Shown: one piece after another, positions 26,178 through 36,294 of the stretch | Position numbering within the stretch: the stretch's first letter is position 1 | Layout: the number at the start of each line of letters is the position of its first letter | NCBI GenBank assembly: GCA_031266555.1 | Contig: JAISAU010000020.1 | Span: 1-64,000 of the forward strand | Direction of reading: 5' to 3' | DNA: 64,000 nucleotides | Source: Campylobacteraceae bacterium | GTDB taxonomy: Bacteria > Campylobacterota > Campylobacteria > Campylobacterales > Campylobacteraceae | Notes under the pieces: model-generated | Seen by the model: the letters and a program-made list of their open reading frames with translations, nothing else | What the model was told of the DNA's origin: nothing | Databases searched by the model: none | Position numbers and translations under genes: made by a program

Positions 26178-26615
26178 CTAAAACTGTATTTTATAAACTC
26201 TTCCGTCGTTTGTTTTCGCTTCGCCAAAACCATTTTTAGACCAATTTTTGATAGTTACCAGTATCTCCATTTTCAAAGGAGACGTTTGACTTGTTAAAAG
26301 CGCGTATTTTGTGGATTCGTAACCAAAATTAAGACCTATACCGATACCGCCGAACGTCCCGCCGCTACGATATCTGCTGCCGCTTGAATATCCAAACGTA
26401 TTTGAGAAATACATAGGCTCTTCGCTATCAAGAGAGCTATAATTGCCGCTTAATACTTCGCCGTCGGGCATTGTCACAGTCACCGTTTGAGTTTTCTCGT
26501 CAAATACGCTTTTTAAAACATCTTCCGAGTTAAAACCAATAAGCATTACATCGTGTTTTGAAGCGCATCCGCCAAGAAACAAAACTATCATAAATAGAAA
26601 AAATATCTTTTTCAT
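26178..26615 (-). CDS. Lipoprotein of unknown function
   Basis: The 145-aa protein has a signal peptide with lipobox L-G-G-C (cysteine 17), so it should be lipid-anchored. The mature part has a beta-rich segment (TVTVTMPDGEVLSGNYSSL) and a Gly/Ser/Arg-rich middle (about residues 75-100). It ends with LKMEILVTIKNWSKNGFGEA, DGRVYKIQF. The D-G-x-V-L-x-G-x-Y and N-D-G-R-x-Y segments look like repeated beta hairpins. No known family is recognised. It is a single gene facing argG across a divergent gap. Confidence 0.75.
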   Translation of the reverse strand: MKKIFFLFMIVLFLGGCASKHDVMLIGFNSEDVLKSVFDEKTQTVTVTMPDGEVLSGNYSSLDSEEPMYFSNTFGYSSGSRYRSGGTFGGIGIGLNFGYESTKYALLTSQTSPLKMEILVTIKNWSKNGFGEAKTNDGRVYKIQF

Positions 26616-26759
26616 GTAAAACCCTTTTAAAGCATAAAATAATTTAACTTATTATAACGCTTTTTATGTAAATAAGTCTTCGCGTAATTGGCGATTAAAC
26701 TAACTTTGGTTATTATTGAAAGTTTAATATATACTATTTTCAATTTAAGGATTTTCATT

Positions 26760-27989
26760 ATGAAAAAGAGCGTTAAAAAAGTAGTTTTGGCGTATTCTGG
26801 CGGACTTGATACGAGTATTATTTTAAAATGGCTTCAAGACGAATATAAATGCGAAGTTGTAACCTTTACAGCCGACATAGGCCAAGGCGAAGAGCTTGAA
26901 CCCGCGCGCAAAAAAGCGCTTTCGCTCGGAATAAAACCTGAAAATATTTTTATAGAAGATTTAAAAGAAGAGTTTGTAAAAGATTTTGTATTTCCTATGT
27001 TTAGAGCAAACGCTATTTATGAGGGCGAATATCTTTTAGGCACTTCAATCGCGCGCCCTTTGATAGCAAAAAGACAAGCCCAGATAGCAAAATTGACAAA
27101 CGCAGATGCAGTTTCGCATGGAGCTACCGGCAAAGGAAACGATCAAGTAAGATTTGAGATAGGATATCTGAAATTTAATCCGGATTTAATTATTATAGCT
27201 CCTTGGAGAGAGTGGGATTTAAATTCGCGTGAAAAGCTTTTGCAATATGCGCAAAAACACGGCATAGATATAGAAAAAAAAGGTAATAAATCACCCTACT
27301 CTATGGATGCGAACTTGCTTCACATATCATATGAGGGACTGGTTTTGGAAGATCCCGACAAAGAACCGGAAGAGAGTATGTGGCGGTGGACTGTGGATCC
27401 GCAATATGCGCCAAATGAACCTGAAATTATTGAAATTGAATACAAAAACGGCGATCCTATAAAATTAAATTCAAAAACGTTAAATCCGGCGCAAATGCTC
27501 GCAAAATTAAATGAACTTGGTGCAAAACACGGCGTAGGAAGACTTGACATCGTAGAAAACAGATATGTCGGAATGAAATCGCGCGGTTGTTATGAAACCC
27601 CCGGCGGAACTATTATGTTAAAAGCGCACAGAGCGATAGAGAGTATTACGCTCGATAAAGAAGCGGCGCATTTAAAAGACGAGCTTATGCCTCGATATGC
27701 GAGTTTAATTTATAATGGTTTTTGGTTTTCGCCGGAGCGAGAAATGCTACAAGCCGCTATAGATAAATCACAGAAAAGCGTAAACGGAACGGTAAGAGTT
27801 AAACTATACAAAGGAAATGTGATAATTATAGGCAGAGACTCAAAAACGGACAACTTGTTTAATCAAGCGTTTTCAACGTTTGAAGAGGATGAAGTCTACA
27901 ATCAAAAAGACGCGGCTGGATTTATCAAGCTAAACGCGCTTAGATTTATCATCAGCGGAAAAAACAAAAAAATGCAAAACAAAGACTAA
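26760..27989 (+). CDS. argG: Argininosuccinate synthase
   Basis: ArgG joins citrulline and aspartate using ATP in arginine synthesis. The protein has the PP-loop AYSGGLDTS (11-19). The family blocks [36 protein letters not shown] and IAPWREW follow, with NLLHISYEG and [13 protein letters not shown] after them. I place the start at the ATG at 26760 with AAGGA 9 bp before it, giving 409 aa. The in-frame upstream extension of 24 residues is hydrophobic and unlike the family. rplI follows after 36 bp; the order argG-rplI-hslVU-era matches Campylobacter as I recall it. Confidence 0.97.
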   Translation: MKKSVKKVVLAYSGGLDTSIILKWLQDEYKCEVVTFTADIGQGEELEPARKKALSLGIKPENIFIEDLKEEFVKDFVFPMFRANAIYEGEYLLGTSIARPLIAKRQAQIAKLTNADAVSHGATGKGNDQVRFEIGYLKFNPDLIIIAPWREWDLNSREKLLQYAQKHGIDIEKKGNKSPYSMDANLLHISYEGLVLEDPDKEPEESMWRWTVDPQYAPNEPEIIEIEYKNGDPIKLNSKTLNPAQMLAKLNELGAKHGVGRLDIVENRYVGMKSRGCYETPGGTIMLKAHRAIESITLDKEAAHLKDELMPRYASLIYNGFWFSPEREMLQAAIDKSQKSVNGTVRVKLYKGNVIIIGRDSKTDNLFNQAFSTFEEDEVYNQKDAAGFIKLNALRFIISGKNKKMQNKD

Positions 27990-28025
27990 AAATGTCTACA
28001 AGTATAAAATAGCGAAAGGAGATTT

Positions 28026-28472
28026 ATGAAAGTTTTATTGATTAAAGATGTAAAAGGGTTTGGAAAAACAGGCGATATAAAAGAGGTTAAAGACGGCTAT
28101 GGCAAAAACTTTTTAATAGGTAAAGGGTTCGCCAGACTTGCGACAAACGATGTTTTGCGCCAATACGAAGCCGAACAAAAAAGAAGGGCTGAAGCCGAAG
28201 CAAAAGAGCTTGAGAGATTAAAAGAGATGAAAATTGCGCTTGAAAATATAACTCTTATTATAAAACGCTCTTTAGGCGCAAACGGAAGCCTTTTTGGAGC
28301 AGTTACAAAAGACGAGATAGCAAAAGAGCTTGAAATCCAACATAAAATAGAGATTGATAAAAAAAATATAGAAATTGAACTGCCTATAAAAAACACAGGT
28401 ATTTTTGATGTGTCGGTTAAACTTGGACACGGAATTCACTCAAATCTTAAAATAGAAATCGTCGGAGAGTAG
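28026..28472 (+). CDS. rplI: Large-subunit ribosomal protein bL9
   Basis: bL9 binds 23S rRNA near the L1 stalk base. The N-terminal domain reads MKVLLIKDVKGFGKTGDIKEVKDGYGKNFLI, the family signature with its conserved glycines and the G-Y-x-R/K-N-F/Y-L motif. A long central helix (about 40-75) and the C-terminal domain follow. The length (148 aa) is standard. AAAGGAG stands 5 bp before the ATG. hslV starts 3 bp after the stop. Confidence 0.97.
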   Translation: MKVLLIKDVKGFGKTGDIKEVKDGYGKNFLIGKGFARLATNDVLRQYEAEQKRRAEAEAKELERLKEMKIALENITLIIKRSLGANGSLFGAVTKDEIAKELEIQHKIEIDKKNIEIELPIKNTGIFDVSVKLGHGIHSNLKIEIVGE

Positions 28473-28475
28473 AGC

Positions 28476-29021
28476 ATGTTTCACTCAACTACTATTTTGG
28501 CATTTAAAGGTAAAAACAAATCTGTCATAGGCGGCGACGGACAAGTAACTTTTGGCAATACCGTCTTAAAGGGGAATGCCGTTAAGATTAGAAAATTACA
28601 TAACGGCAGCGTTTTGGCAGGCTTCGCTGGAAGTACGGCCGATGCTTTTAATTTATTTGATATGTTTGAAAATATTTTAGAGCAAAAAAAGGGAGACTTG
28701 CTAAAATCAGTCGTTGAATTTTCAAAAGAGTGGCGCAAAGATAAATATTTGCGTCGCTTAGAAGCGATGATGATCGTCTTAAATAGAGAACACATCTTTA
28801 TTTTAAGCGGCACAGGCGATGTGGTAGAACCTGAAGACGGACAGATAGCGGCCATCGGCAGCGGTGGTAATTATGCTATCTCGGCGGCGCGCGCTTTGAA
28901 TAAACACGCGCAACTTGCCGAAGAAGAGCTTGTTAGCGAAAGTTTGAAAATTGCCGCAGATATTTGTATATATACAAATCATTCAATAAAAACTTTTATT
29001 TTAGAGGACAAAAAAGATTAA
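28476..29021 (+). CDS. hslV: ATP-dependent protease peptidase subunit HslV
   Basis: HslV is the threonine-protease dodecamer of the HslUV proteasome-like complex. The nascent chain is M-F-H-S-T-T-I-L-A. Removal of four residues would expose the catalytic N-terminal threonine (Thr5) of the T-T-I motif. GGDGQVTFG and [21 protein letters not shown] are family blocks, and the C-terminal half has [14 protein letters not shown]. Length 181 aa. The TAA stop shares its last base with the hslU ATG (TAATG), which couples synthesis of the two subunits. Confidence 0.97.
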   Translation: MFHSTTILAFKGKNKSVIGGDGQVTFGNTVLKGNAVKIRKLHNGSVLAGFAGSTADAFNLFDMFENILEQKKGDLLKSVVEFSKEWRKDKYLRRLEAMMIVLNREHIFILSGTGDVVEPEDGQIAAIGSGGNYAISAARALNKHAQLAEEELVSESLKIAADICIYTNHSIKTFILEDKKD

Positions 29022-30349
29022 TGAACTTAACGCCAAAAGAGATAGTAATATATCTAAATGAATATATAATCGGACAATTTGAGGCTAAAAAAGCGATAGC
29101 GATAGCGCTTAGAAACAGATATAGACGCATGAAGCTTGAAAAAGAGATGCAAGATGAGGTCATACCTAAAAATATTCTAATGATAGGTTCCACAGGAGTG
29201 GGAAAAACTGAGATAGCAAGACGACTTGCGAAGATGATGAGTTTACCTTTTATAAAAGTAGAAGCCAGCAAATACACAGAAGTGGGTTTTGTAGGGCGCG
29301 ATGTAGAATCTATGGTTAGGGACTTGGCGCTTGCTGCGCTGGCGCTTGTAAAAGCCGAACATAAAGAAAAAAACGCGGAAGCGATAGATAGATATATCGA
29401 AAAGATAATACTTGAAAAACTTTTGCCGCCATTGCCTAAAGGCGCTAGCGAAGATAAGCAAGAAGCTTATAAACAAAGTTATGAAAAGATGCGAGAAAAG
29501 CTTATCGCCGGTGACCTTGACGGACTAAACATTGAAGTAGACTTGCGCCAAAGCAATAATGAGTTCGGAGATGATTCAAATATGCCTTCCGAAATGATAA
29601 AAGTACAAGAATCTTTTATAAAAATATTAAACGCCGGACAAAATAATACTAAAAAAGAGATGTCGGTAAAAGAAGCGAAAGAGGCTTTGAAAGTTGAAGC
29701 CGCCGATAAAATATTAAACAATGAAGTCATAAAGCGCGAAGCGGCGCAAAGAGCGCAAAACAGCGGCATAATATTTATAGACGAAATCGATAAAATAGCG
29801 GTACCATCAACCGCGCAAGGCAGACAAGACCCAAGTAAAGAAGGTGTTCAGCGAGACCTTTTGCCAATAGTTGAAGGCTCATCTGTCTCAACAAAACTCG
29901 GCACCATAAACACAGATCATGTACTATTTATAGCAGCCGGCGCTTTTCATTTAAGTAAACCAAGCGATTTAATTCCGGAACTTCAAGGAAGATTTCCTTT
30001 GAGAGTTGAATTAAACTCATTGGACGAAAATACGCTATATAAAATTTTAACCCAACCGAAAAACTCTTTGCTGCGTCAATACCAAGCATTGCTAAAAGCT
30101 GAAGACGTTGAGCTTATTTTTGATGATGAAGCCATAAAAGCTATCGCGAAAATAGCGTATATAACAAACGATAAAACAGAAGATATAGGAGCCAGAAGAC
30201 TGCATACCATAGTAGAAAAAGTCATTGAAGACATAAGCTTTAACGCAGATGAACACAAAGGCAAAACCATACATGTAGACGCGGCTTTGGTTCATGCGAA
30301 ACTTGACACTATTTTGGAAGACGAAGATAGCGCAAGGTACATTTTGTGA
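29021..30349 (+). CDS. hslU: HslU, AAA+ ATPase subunit of HslUV
   Basis: HslU unfolds substrates for HslV. The start LTPKEIVIYLNEYIIGQ-x-AKKA is the family N-terminus. Walker A is GSTGVGKT (56-63), followed by ASKYTEVGFVGRDVE. The inserted I domain spans about 110-230. Walker B is IFIDEIDKIA. Sensor and pore elements follow, and the C-terminus Y-I-L inserts into HslV. The ATG at 29021 gives 442 aa, the normal length; the upstream in-frame ATG lies inside hslV. The stop overlaps the era GTG start (GTGA). Confidence 0.97.
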   Translation: MNLTPKEIVIYLNEYIIGQFEAKKAIAIALRNRYRRMKLEKEMQDEVIPKNILMIGSTGVGKTEIARRLAKMMSLPFIKVEASKYTEVGFVGRDVESMVRDLALAALALVKAEHKEKNAEAIDRYIEKIILEKLLPPLPKGASEDKQEAYKQSYEKMREKLIAGDLDGLNIEVDLRQSNNEFGDDSNMPSEMIKVQESFIKILNAGQNNTKKEMSVKEAKEALKVEAADKILNNEVIKREAAQRAQNSGIIFIDEIDKIAVPSTAQGRQDPSKEGVQRDLLPIVEGSSVSTKLGTINTDHVLFIAAGAFHLSKPSDLIPELQGRFPLRVELNSLDENTLYKILTQPKNSLLRQYQALLKAEDVELIFDDEAIKAIAKIAYITNDKTEDIGARRLHTIVEKVIEDISFNADEHKGKTIHVDAALVHAKLDTILEDEDSARYIL

Positions 30350-31215
30350 GTGAAAATCCGCAAAAAGCAGGATTTATAGCTGTTGTAGGCAAGCCAAACG
30401 CGGGCAAAAGCTCGCTTTTAAATTGGCTTGTCGGCGAAAAAATGGCTATGGTTTCAAAAAAAGTCAACGCCACAAGAAAAAGAGCAAATATAATTGTTAT
30501 GCACAATAATACGCAGTTTATATTTGTCGACACTCCAGGCATACATGTAAGCGAAAAACTCTTAAATAAAATTATGATTGAAGAGTCTTTAAAAGCTATG
30601 AGCGATTGCGATTTGATACTATTTTTAACACCAGTTACCGATTCTTTGCAAAGCTATAAAGATTTTTTAACTTCACATAATAATAAACCTCATATCGTTT
30701 TACTTACAAAATGCGATATGGTAGATAATGAAAAAGTGTTAAAAAAAATAACTGAATTTGAAATTTACCAATCGCAATTTAAGGCGCTTATTCCAATTTC
30801 AATAAAACACTATAAATCTAAAATGTATTTGTTAAATGAGTTGGAAAAATTTATTCCGGAACATCCTTATTTTTATGATCCGGAACTTTTAACAACTCAA
30901 ACAATGCGGGAAATTTATAAAGAGCTTATAAGAGAGGCTATCTACAAATTTACAAGCGATGAAGTTCCGTATTCATCTGATGTGGTTATTACTAAGGTTG
31001 AAGAAAAAGAAAAAATTGATAAAATCTATGCGGACATTATAACTGAAAAAGAGGGTCAAAAAAATATTATTATAGGAAGCGGTGGGGAAACGCTAAAAAG
31101 AATAGGAATATACTCAAGAAAAAATATTGAAAAAATTATTAATAAACAAATTTTCTTAAAAATATCAGTTAAAAATGATAAAAAATGGAACAAAAGCGCA
31201 AAAAACTTGGTATAA
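30346..31215 (+). CDS. era: GTPase Era
   Basis: Era binds 16S rRNA and helps 30S ribosome maturation. G1 is GKPNAGKS (15-22), G3 is DTPG in FVDTPGIHV, and G4 is TKCD. The C-terminal KH domain contains KNIIIGSGGETLKRIG, the RNA-binding GXXG surface. The length of 289 aa is typical. It starts with GTG at 30346, overlapping the hslU stop. A TACATGTA copy falls within the I-H-V codons just after the G3 motif, so the palindrome is tolerated in a highly conserved place. Confidence 0.96.
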   Translation: MSENPQKAGFIAVVGKPNAGKSSLLNWLVGEKMAMVSKKVNATRKRANIIVMHNNTQFIFVDTPGIHVSEKLLNKIMIEESLKAMSDCDLILFLTPVTDSLQSYKDFLTSHNNKPHIVLLTKCDMVDNEKVLKKITEFEIYQSQFKALIPISIKHYKSKMYLLNELEKFIPEHPYFYDPELLTTQTMREIYKELIREAIYKFTSDEVPYSSDVVITKVEEKEKIDKIYADIITEKEGQKNIIIGSGGETLKRIGIYSRKNIEKIINKQIFLKISVKNDKKWNKSAKNLV

Positions 31216-31289
31216 CTTGCATATTCATGATAAAAATTTTCACTTTTTGTGATACAATAATCGTTGTACAGTCTTAAGGATGGGTATTA

Positions 31290-32837
31290 ATGGCAAAAAT
31301 AAAAAAACATAAAAGCGGCAGCGCATCTTCATCTATCATTACAATAGACCCGTATTCTAATACATCATATAAGTTTAGTTCAAACGAAATGGTGGAAAAC
31401 GATCTTAAACGAGCTTCTTTCAAAAAAAGTAACTTTTTTATATCTTATGTTATGACAAAAGATATAGTATTCGGCACTATTGAGATTAGCAGGAGTGTTT
31501 CTGCTGATGATTTACAAGACGCTCTAGAGATAAAAGCTTATGAAGATTTGGGATTGGATTCATCCATAAATTATAAAATTAATTATGTTGAAACAGCATC
31601 TTCGGTGAGCGACCAAAAAAATTACGTATATGATGTATTTGCAGTTAATTCAGATATTATGGCTCAAAGCTTTTCTCCCTTGAGGGGAAAACTCCCATGC
31701 GTTGATTACGTAACTACCGCGCCTATGTTAATTACCGCTTTATACAAAAAAAGTATTATAGACCAAAGAGGCGGTGCCGAGTGTTTTATATATTTCCAAA
31801 AAAATGACGCTTTTTTGGCAATTTATCAAAACGGGCGATACTTATACTCCAAATCTTTAAGATATTCATTAAGAGAAATCAACGAGAGATTTTGTTCGTT
31901 AATAGGCGAAAGAGTTGACGAGGAAATATTTTTTGAGATACTTAAAAAAGACGGATTAAATACTAGCGATATCAGATATCAACAACAATTTATGAAACTT
32001 TTCGGAGAAGTTTTTCTATATATTAACGATATTGCCGTATATGGGAAAAGATATTGCAATATCTCTCAAATTGACAGAGTTTATATAGGAACGGAGATTG
32101 GCGTTATAGTAGGAATGAATGAGTATGCTAAAAGTTATATGGGACTTGAAGCTCATAATTTTAACTTCAGCATTGCTATAAACGCAAAAGAGCAATATAT
32201 AGATCAAATTCATGTGATGATGGTGCTTGCAGCTCAATTGTATGTTGAATCAGGCAGTGAAAACGCATTTAACTTTACTATATTCAAGCGCCCTGACCCA
32301 TTATCTAAAAGATCAGCAGGCATACTATTAGGCGCTGTTGCTGCCGGATTGGCAGTTGGTTTAATATACCCTATATTTAATTATGGATTTGGATTTTATA
32401 ATTATGTTATCTACGGAATGAGATACAAAGAATATCAAGAAAAACTTGATATTGCCAATGATATGAGAGGCAAGATTGCCATGCTTGAGCAAGAACACAG
32501 TTCGTTAAAGACAAGCTATGACGCAGAATCAAATCTTTTAATGACAAGAGAAGGGTTATTGAGAGAAATTAAAAGCAAAAGAGTTGATTACATAATGAAA
32601 GGTTCTACTGTATCGGACCTTGTTAAATTGACAAATAAAAATAACGTAAAACTAAACAATATATCTCAGATAAATAATACTGTAGTATTGTCTTTGATTA
32701 GTCAAAACGAGAAAAATATAACAGAACTCATAGATGAAATAGCTGACACTAAACTTTATACGATTAGAACGAAAGTTATATTAAAAAATGGCAATACAAG
32801 CAGATATGAGAGTAATATTAGTATGGAGATTCTATAA
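31290..32837 (+). CDS. mshI: MshI-like (PilM/PilN-type) pilus assembly protein
   Basis: The 515-aa protein is first of an eight-gene operon. Its N-terminal two-thirds resemble the actin-like PilM/GspL cytoplasmic domain. One membrane helix follows (SAGILLGAVAAGLAVGLIYP, about 340-362), then a coiled coil (about 378-415) and a small ferredoxin-like periplasmic domain as in PilN/GspL. MshI has this fused form. Such proteins form the inner-membrane platform linking the ATPase to the secretin. The assignment rests mostly on gene order and topology, because sequence similarity in this family is low. It starts 74 bp after era. Its TAA shares a base with the next ATG. Confidence 0.65.
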   Translation: MAKIKKHKSGSASSSIITIDPYSNTSYKFSSNEMVENDLKRASFKKSNFFISYVMTKDIVFGTIEISRSVSADDLQDALEIKAYEDLGLDSSINYKINYVETASSVSDQKNYVYDVFAVNSDIMAQSFSPLRGKLPCVDYVTTAPMLITALYKKSIIDQRGGAECFIYFQKNDAFLAIYQNGRYLYSKSLRYSLREINERFCSLIGERVDEEIFFEILKKDGLNTSDIRYQQQFMKLFGEVFLYINDIAVYGKRYCNISQIDRVYIGTEIGVIVGMNEYAKSYMGLEAHNFNFSIAINAKEQYIDQIHVMMVLAAQLYVESGSENAFNFTIFKRPDPLSKRSAGILLGAVAAGLAVGLIYPIFNYGFGFYNYVIYGMRYKEYQEKLDIANDMRGKIAMLEQEHSSLKTSYDAESNLLMTREGLLREIKSKRVDYIMKGSTVSDLVKLTNKNNVKLNNISQINNTVVLSLISQNEKNITELIDEIADTKLYTIRTKVILKNGNTSRYESNISMEIL

Positions 32838-33481
32838 TGCATGAAGATACATTTTTAGACAAAATTGACAACTGGCTTTCAGCTAAAAGTAAAAATGAGC
32901 GAGGATTGGTATACTTAATAGCTTGTTGTGCTATTATAGGCATTATATATCTTACTTTGTTTCAACCTTCAGAGTTCTTTTTAAGCGATAAGCAAAGAAT
33001 TTTAAATGAAACAACAAATAAGCTTTCTACTGAAACTAACTATATAAATTCCAACTCTCAGGTAATTCCCAGATTGGAAAATGAGATTAGAAATTATTCA
33101 ACTTCACTAAGCGGCATAAGAGATTCAAATAACTATATTGACGGTAAATTAAAAGAGTTGTCATATCTGTTGTTTAATGATAAAAGCTGGGCTGATTTTA
33201 TGGATAGGTTGGCTTTTTTAGCAAAAGAGTATAGTGTAAATATTTTAAAGATCGAAAATACTTTTTTAGAGAGCGAAAATTTGCAAGACAGAAAAGTGAA
33301 ACAAGTTTTGGATATAGAAGTTGACTTTAGAAGTAATTTTAATAATGCTATAAAATTTTTAAACGCCATTGAAGAAAGTCAGCTTGTTGTAGATGTTTAC
33401 AACAGCACAATATCCAGTAGCGTTAGAAGCAACTCTGTAGATGGTAATATTCAAATTGCGGTATGGGGGATGTTATATTGA
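32837..33481 (+). CDS. mshJ: MshJ-like (PilO/GspM-type) pilus assembly protein
   Basis: The 214-aa protein has a short cytoplasmic start, a membrane helix (23-43), a coiled coil (about 50-95) and a C-terminal ferredoxin-like domain. This is the PilO/GspM/MshJ layout. The platform pair MshI-MshJ aligns the secretin with the inner-membrane motor. The order after mshI supports it. The last codons overlap the start of the next gene. Confidence 0.65.
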   Translation: MHEDTFLDKIDNWLSAKSKNERGLVYLIACCAIIGIIYLTLFQPSEFFLSDKQRILNETTNKLSTETNYINSNSQVIPRLENEIRNYSTSLSGIRDSNNYIDGKLKELSYLLFNDKSWADFMDRLAFLAKEYSVNILKIENTFLESENLQDRKVKQVLDIEVDFRSNFNNAIKFLNAIEESQLVVDVYNSTISSSVRSNSVDGNIQIAVWGMLY

Positions 33482-33882
33482 AAAAGTCTATTATTGTGAT
33501 GTGCGTATCTTTGATATGTGTAAGAGGTGCATTATGCGATAGTGCCGACATAGTAGAATACGATAGGTTTTTTAATGAAATTGGCGAAGTACGTATAGGT
33601 ATTGCAAATCAGGATATAGACAATATAGCAAATCCTTTTGTGACTATAGCTGTACCTACCAGTTCAAACAACACCAACGCCTCATCGCCCACATTTAAAC
33701 TTAACGCTATTTTTGAAAATAAAGTCAAGATTAATGATAGTTGGTTAACTCAAGGTTCAACAGTTAATGGTTTAAGAGTAATTGCTATAAAACAAAATAG
33801 TGTTGTTTTAGGCAGTGAAAATCGAGCAATAGAATTATTCTTAAGGGAAAAAAATGAAAATAGTATCATTACAATTAATTAA
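33478..33882 (+). CDS. Small exported protein in MshK position
   Basis: The 134-aa protein has a signal peptide (LKKSIIVMCVSLICVRGALC). The mature part ends with FKLNAIFENKVKINDSWLTQ-like and LRVIAIKQNSVVL, the short beta domain seen in PilP/GspC-type and MshK proteins that dock on the secretin. I prefer the TTG at 33478, which overlaps the mshJ stop (TTGA) and has GGGGGA 8 bp before it. The ATG at 33463 would add five residues before the signal peptide. The gene also overlaps the secretin start by 29 bp. It is probably equivalent to CtsR of C. jejuni in position. Confidence 0.6.
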   Translation: MKKSIIVMCVSLICVRGALCDSADIVEYDRFFNEIGEVRIGIANQDIDNIANPFVTIAVPTSSNNTNASSPTFKLNAIFENKVKINDSWLTQGSTVNGLRVIAIKQNSVVLGSENRAIELFLREKNENSIITIN

Positions 33883-35473
33883 AAAAAGTATTGTCTTAAC
33901 GGCAAGCGTTGCACTATGTGCATTAATGATGTATCCATCCTCGCTTTTAGCACAAACAACTCAAGCAAAAAAAGGGTGTGAGTATAGAACGTTGAGTATG
34001 AAAATAGGTTCTGACGTTAAAGTCAGCGAAGTATTAACTCAACTATCCGAAAAATGCGATTTTAGTATAATTTTTGTTGATGCGCCCGCTATTGAGATAG
34101 CAAATCAACCGTTATATGGTACAAACATTAAAGATAAATCTCTATTTGAAACATTAGATATTTTGGTAGCATCCAATAATCTTAATTACGAGTATAAAAA
34201 TAATATTCTAAAAGTTTCAGCCCTTGATACAAAAAGTTTTAAAATCGATTATATTACATCCGTTAGACAAGGAACCGCTACAATGAGCGCTTCTGTTAAT
34301 TCAGCTCCAAGACAAGTGTCAAGCGGCGGAGAAATGAGTATTGACAGATCTGACAATGAAATCGTTGTAAAAGAAGAGTTTGACTTTTGGAATACCATTA
34401 ACGCGGAAGTACAAGCGATATTAAATACAGGTAAAGAGTTATATATCGCTAAAGAGCCTATAATTAACGCAAGAGCGGGATTAATAACGATAACCGCTAC
34501 AAAAGATCAACTCTCAAGAATAGAAGAGTACTTTAACACTTTAAAAGAGAGATTGTCAAAACAAGTTTTAATAGATGTCACTATCCTATCCGTAGAACTT
34601 AATGATGATAATAGAATGGGGGTCGATTGGTCTAAATTTCAACTTGGATTTTTTGGCGAAGCTATTGCCGCTGCTACCGGTATTAACACTGGTGCGTCAT
34701 GGTCTTATGCGCCTAATACTCCGAGTAGCAACTACCCATATTATCCTCAAGGCGGAAGCGGTGGTAATATGTTTACCCCTTCAAATAGTGGTACTTTTAA
34801 TACCGGCGGAATCGTCGCTTTTGGCAGCGGCGTACAACTTTCGCTTGACGGCGTTTTTAATTTTTTAAAAGATAAAGGCAAAACAAGTGTTGTATCCAAT
34901 CCAAAAGTTTTAACTCTTAACAACCAACAAGCATTGATTACTGTAGGCGATACTATAAATTACCAAACAAGGTCGACGACAGTCACATCAAGCACTACCG
35001 CAACAACGAGTGAAGATATAACAAATTATTCGCTTTTTGTAGGAATACTATTAAATATACTTCCTACAATTTCCGAAGATAATAATATTATGTTAAGAAT
35101 TAACCCGTCTTTGAGCGATTTTAAATATAGGGAAGACGATATTAGATATGCCAACACCGACGGTACTGCTATCCCAAGAACAATAGCTCCCGATACGGTA
35201 GACAAAAAATTATCAACTGTAGTGAACGTGAAAAACGGCGATACAATCATTCTTGGCGGTTTAATTACAAATAACGTTTTGCAAATAAATAAAGGTGTTC
35301 CTATACTTGGAAGCATTCCAATCTTAGGATATGCGTTCAAATACGCCGGAGAAGAGATAAGAACTAAAGAGTTGGTATTTATAATTACTCCAAAAATTAT
35401 CGGTGAAGATATATCTGTTATTTCACCTGAATCGTTAAAAGATTTGGGTTATAACAGTATCTTAGAAAAATAA
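33854..35473 (+). CDS. mshL: MshL/CtsD-like secretin
   Basis: The 539-aa protein has a signal peptide (about 1-33), an N-terminal STN/N0-like domain (about 45-120), and an N1-type domain. The C-terminal secretin barrel (about 280-520) contains RMGVDWSKFQ, DKGKTSVVSNPKVLTLNNQQA, VNVKNGDTIILGGLI and NKGVPILGSIPILGYAFK. These are diagnostic of GspD/PilQ/MshL. It forms the outer-membrane pore of a type IV pilus or DNA-uptake machine. A Gly/Ser/Tyr/Pro-rich insert (about 275-315) is probably the gate or loop region. It is followed with 1-bp overlap by the AAA+ ATPase gene. Confidence 0.93.
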   Translation: MKIVSLQLIKKSIVLTASVALCALMMYPSSLLAQTTQAKKGCEYRTLSMKIGSDVKVSEVLTQLSEKCDFSIIFVDAPAIEIANQPLYGTNIKDKSLFETLDILVASNNLNYEYKNNILKVSALDTKSFKIDYITSVRQGTATMSASVNSAPRQVSSGGEMSIDRSDNEIVVKEEFDFWNTINAEVQAILNTGKELYIAKEPIINARAGLITITATKDQLSRIEEYFNTLKERLSKQVLIDVTILSVELNDDNRMGVDWSKFQLGFFGEAIAAATGINTGASWSYAPNTPSSNYPYYPQGGSGGNMFTPSNSGTFNTGGIVAFGSGVQLSLDGVFNFLKDKGKTSVVSNPKVLTLNNQQALITVGDTINYQTRSTTVTSSTTATTSEDITNYSLFVGILLNILPTISEDNNIMLRINPSLSDFKYREDDIRYANTDGTAIPRTIAPDTVDKKLSTVVNVKNGDTIILGGLITNNVLQINKGVPILGSIPILGYAFKYAGEEIRTKELVFIITPKIIGEDISVISPESLKDLGYNSILEK

Positions 35474-36294
35474 TGGATGCTGATATAAATCAATTTTACA
35501 ATGTTAAAAATATATTTCTTGATGGAAAAGTTTTTGACTATATAAGCCTTGACAAGTCTGTCGTAGCTTATGACAAGCTTTCAAGCGCTATTGATAAACC
35601 GCTAAAATTGGTTCTTTTTTATGGAAAACCAGGTAGCGGTAAGACTTTTTTATTGGAAAAAATCTATAATGATTTAAGAGGCAAATACCCTATAGTGTTT
35701 TTTCCAAGGCCATTTTTTGATGAAAAACAGTTTTTAAAATCTCTATTTGAAGAAGTTTTTGCTATAAAATCTCCTGAATTTAGCGGTTATGAAGAGTTTT
35801 TAACAATATATAAGACTAAAGTGCCAAAAATCTCAGAGCAAACTATGGTAACAGTCTTACTGGATGAAGCGCAACTGTATCCTCGCGATTTAATTGAAAA
35901 AATTCGCCTAATGGCTGATACTAGATTGTTTAAGTTTCTATTTACAGTGCACAAAACGGAAAAAGAAGATGTTTTGGCAAAAGATTACTTTAAAACAAGA
36001 ATTTGGGAAAGCATTGAACTTAGTGATTCAACTTTTGAAGAGATTAGAGTATATTTGGAAAAAAAATTTCTTTATCACAATAAATTTGAATACTTCCCTT
36101 ATGTAAAAGATTTTATCACATTTATATTTTCTGCAACAAATGGCAATTTAAGAAGCGTAAATAAACTGCTTTTTAAAATTTTTGAGCTTTATGAATATTA
36201 TGAAGCCAATAAGCCGTCTATTATCACAAATAGCAATAGTAGAAAAAAAATTATTGAAATGGCTGGAATCGCGATAGGATTTATAAATGCTTAA
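35473..36294 (+). CDS. mshM: MshM/ExeA-like AAA+ ATPase
   Basis: The 273-aa protein has Walker A GKPGSGKT (51-58) and Walker B VTVLLDEAQLYP (Asp131-Glu132), with sensor elements after it (TVHK, KTRIWESIELSDST). ExeA/GspA-type ATPases, including MshM, help the secretin pass or attach to peptidoglycan. This one lacks the C-terminal peptidoglycan-binding domain of ExeA, which fits MshM. CtsP of the Campylobacter DNA-uptake system occupies the same position. It overlaps both neighbours by a few bases. Confidence 0.82.
   Translation: MDADINQFYNVKNIFLDGKVFDYISLDKSVVAYDKLSSAIDKPLKLVLFYGKPGSGKTFLLEKIYNDLRGKYPIVFFPRPFFDEKQFLKSLFEEVFAIKSPEFSGYEEFLTIYKTKVPKISEQTMVTVLLDEAQLYPRDLIEKIRLMADTRLFKFLFTVHKTEKEDVLAKDYFKTRIWESIELSDSTFEEIRVYLEKKFLYHNKFEYFPYVKDFITFIFSATNGNLRSVNKLLFKIFELYEYYEANKPSIITNSNSRKKIIEMAGIAIGFINA

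Noticed and set aside
26688-26759. Upstream extension of argG by 24 residues
   Set aside because: The extension is hydrophobic, unlike ArgG, and the ribosome site fits the ATG at 26760.
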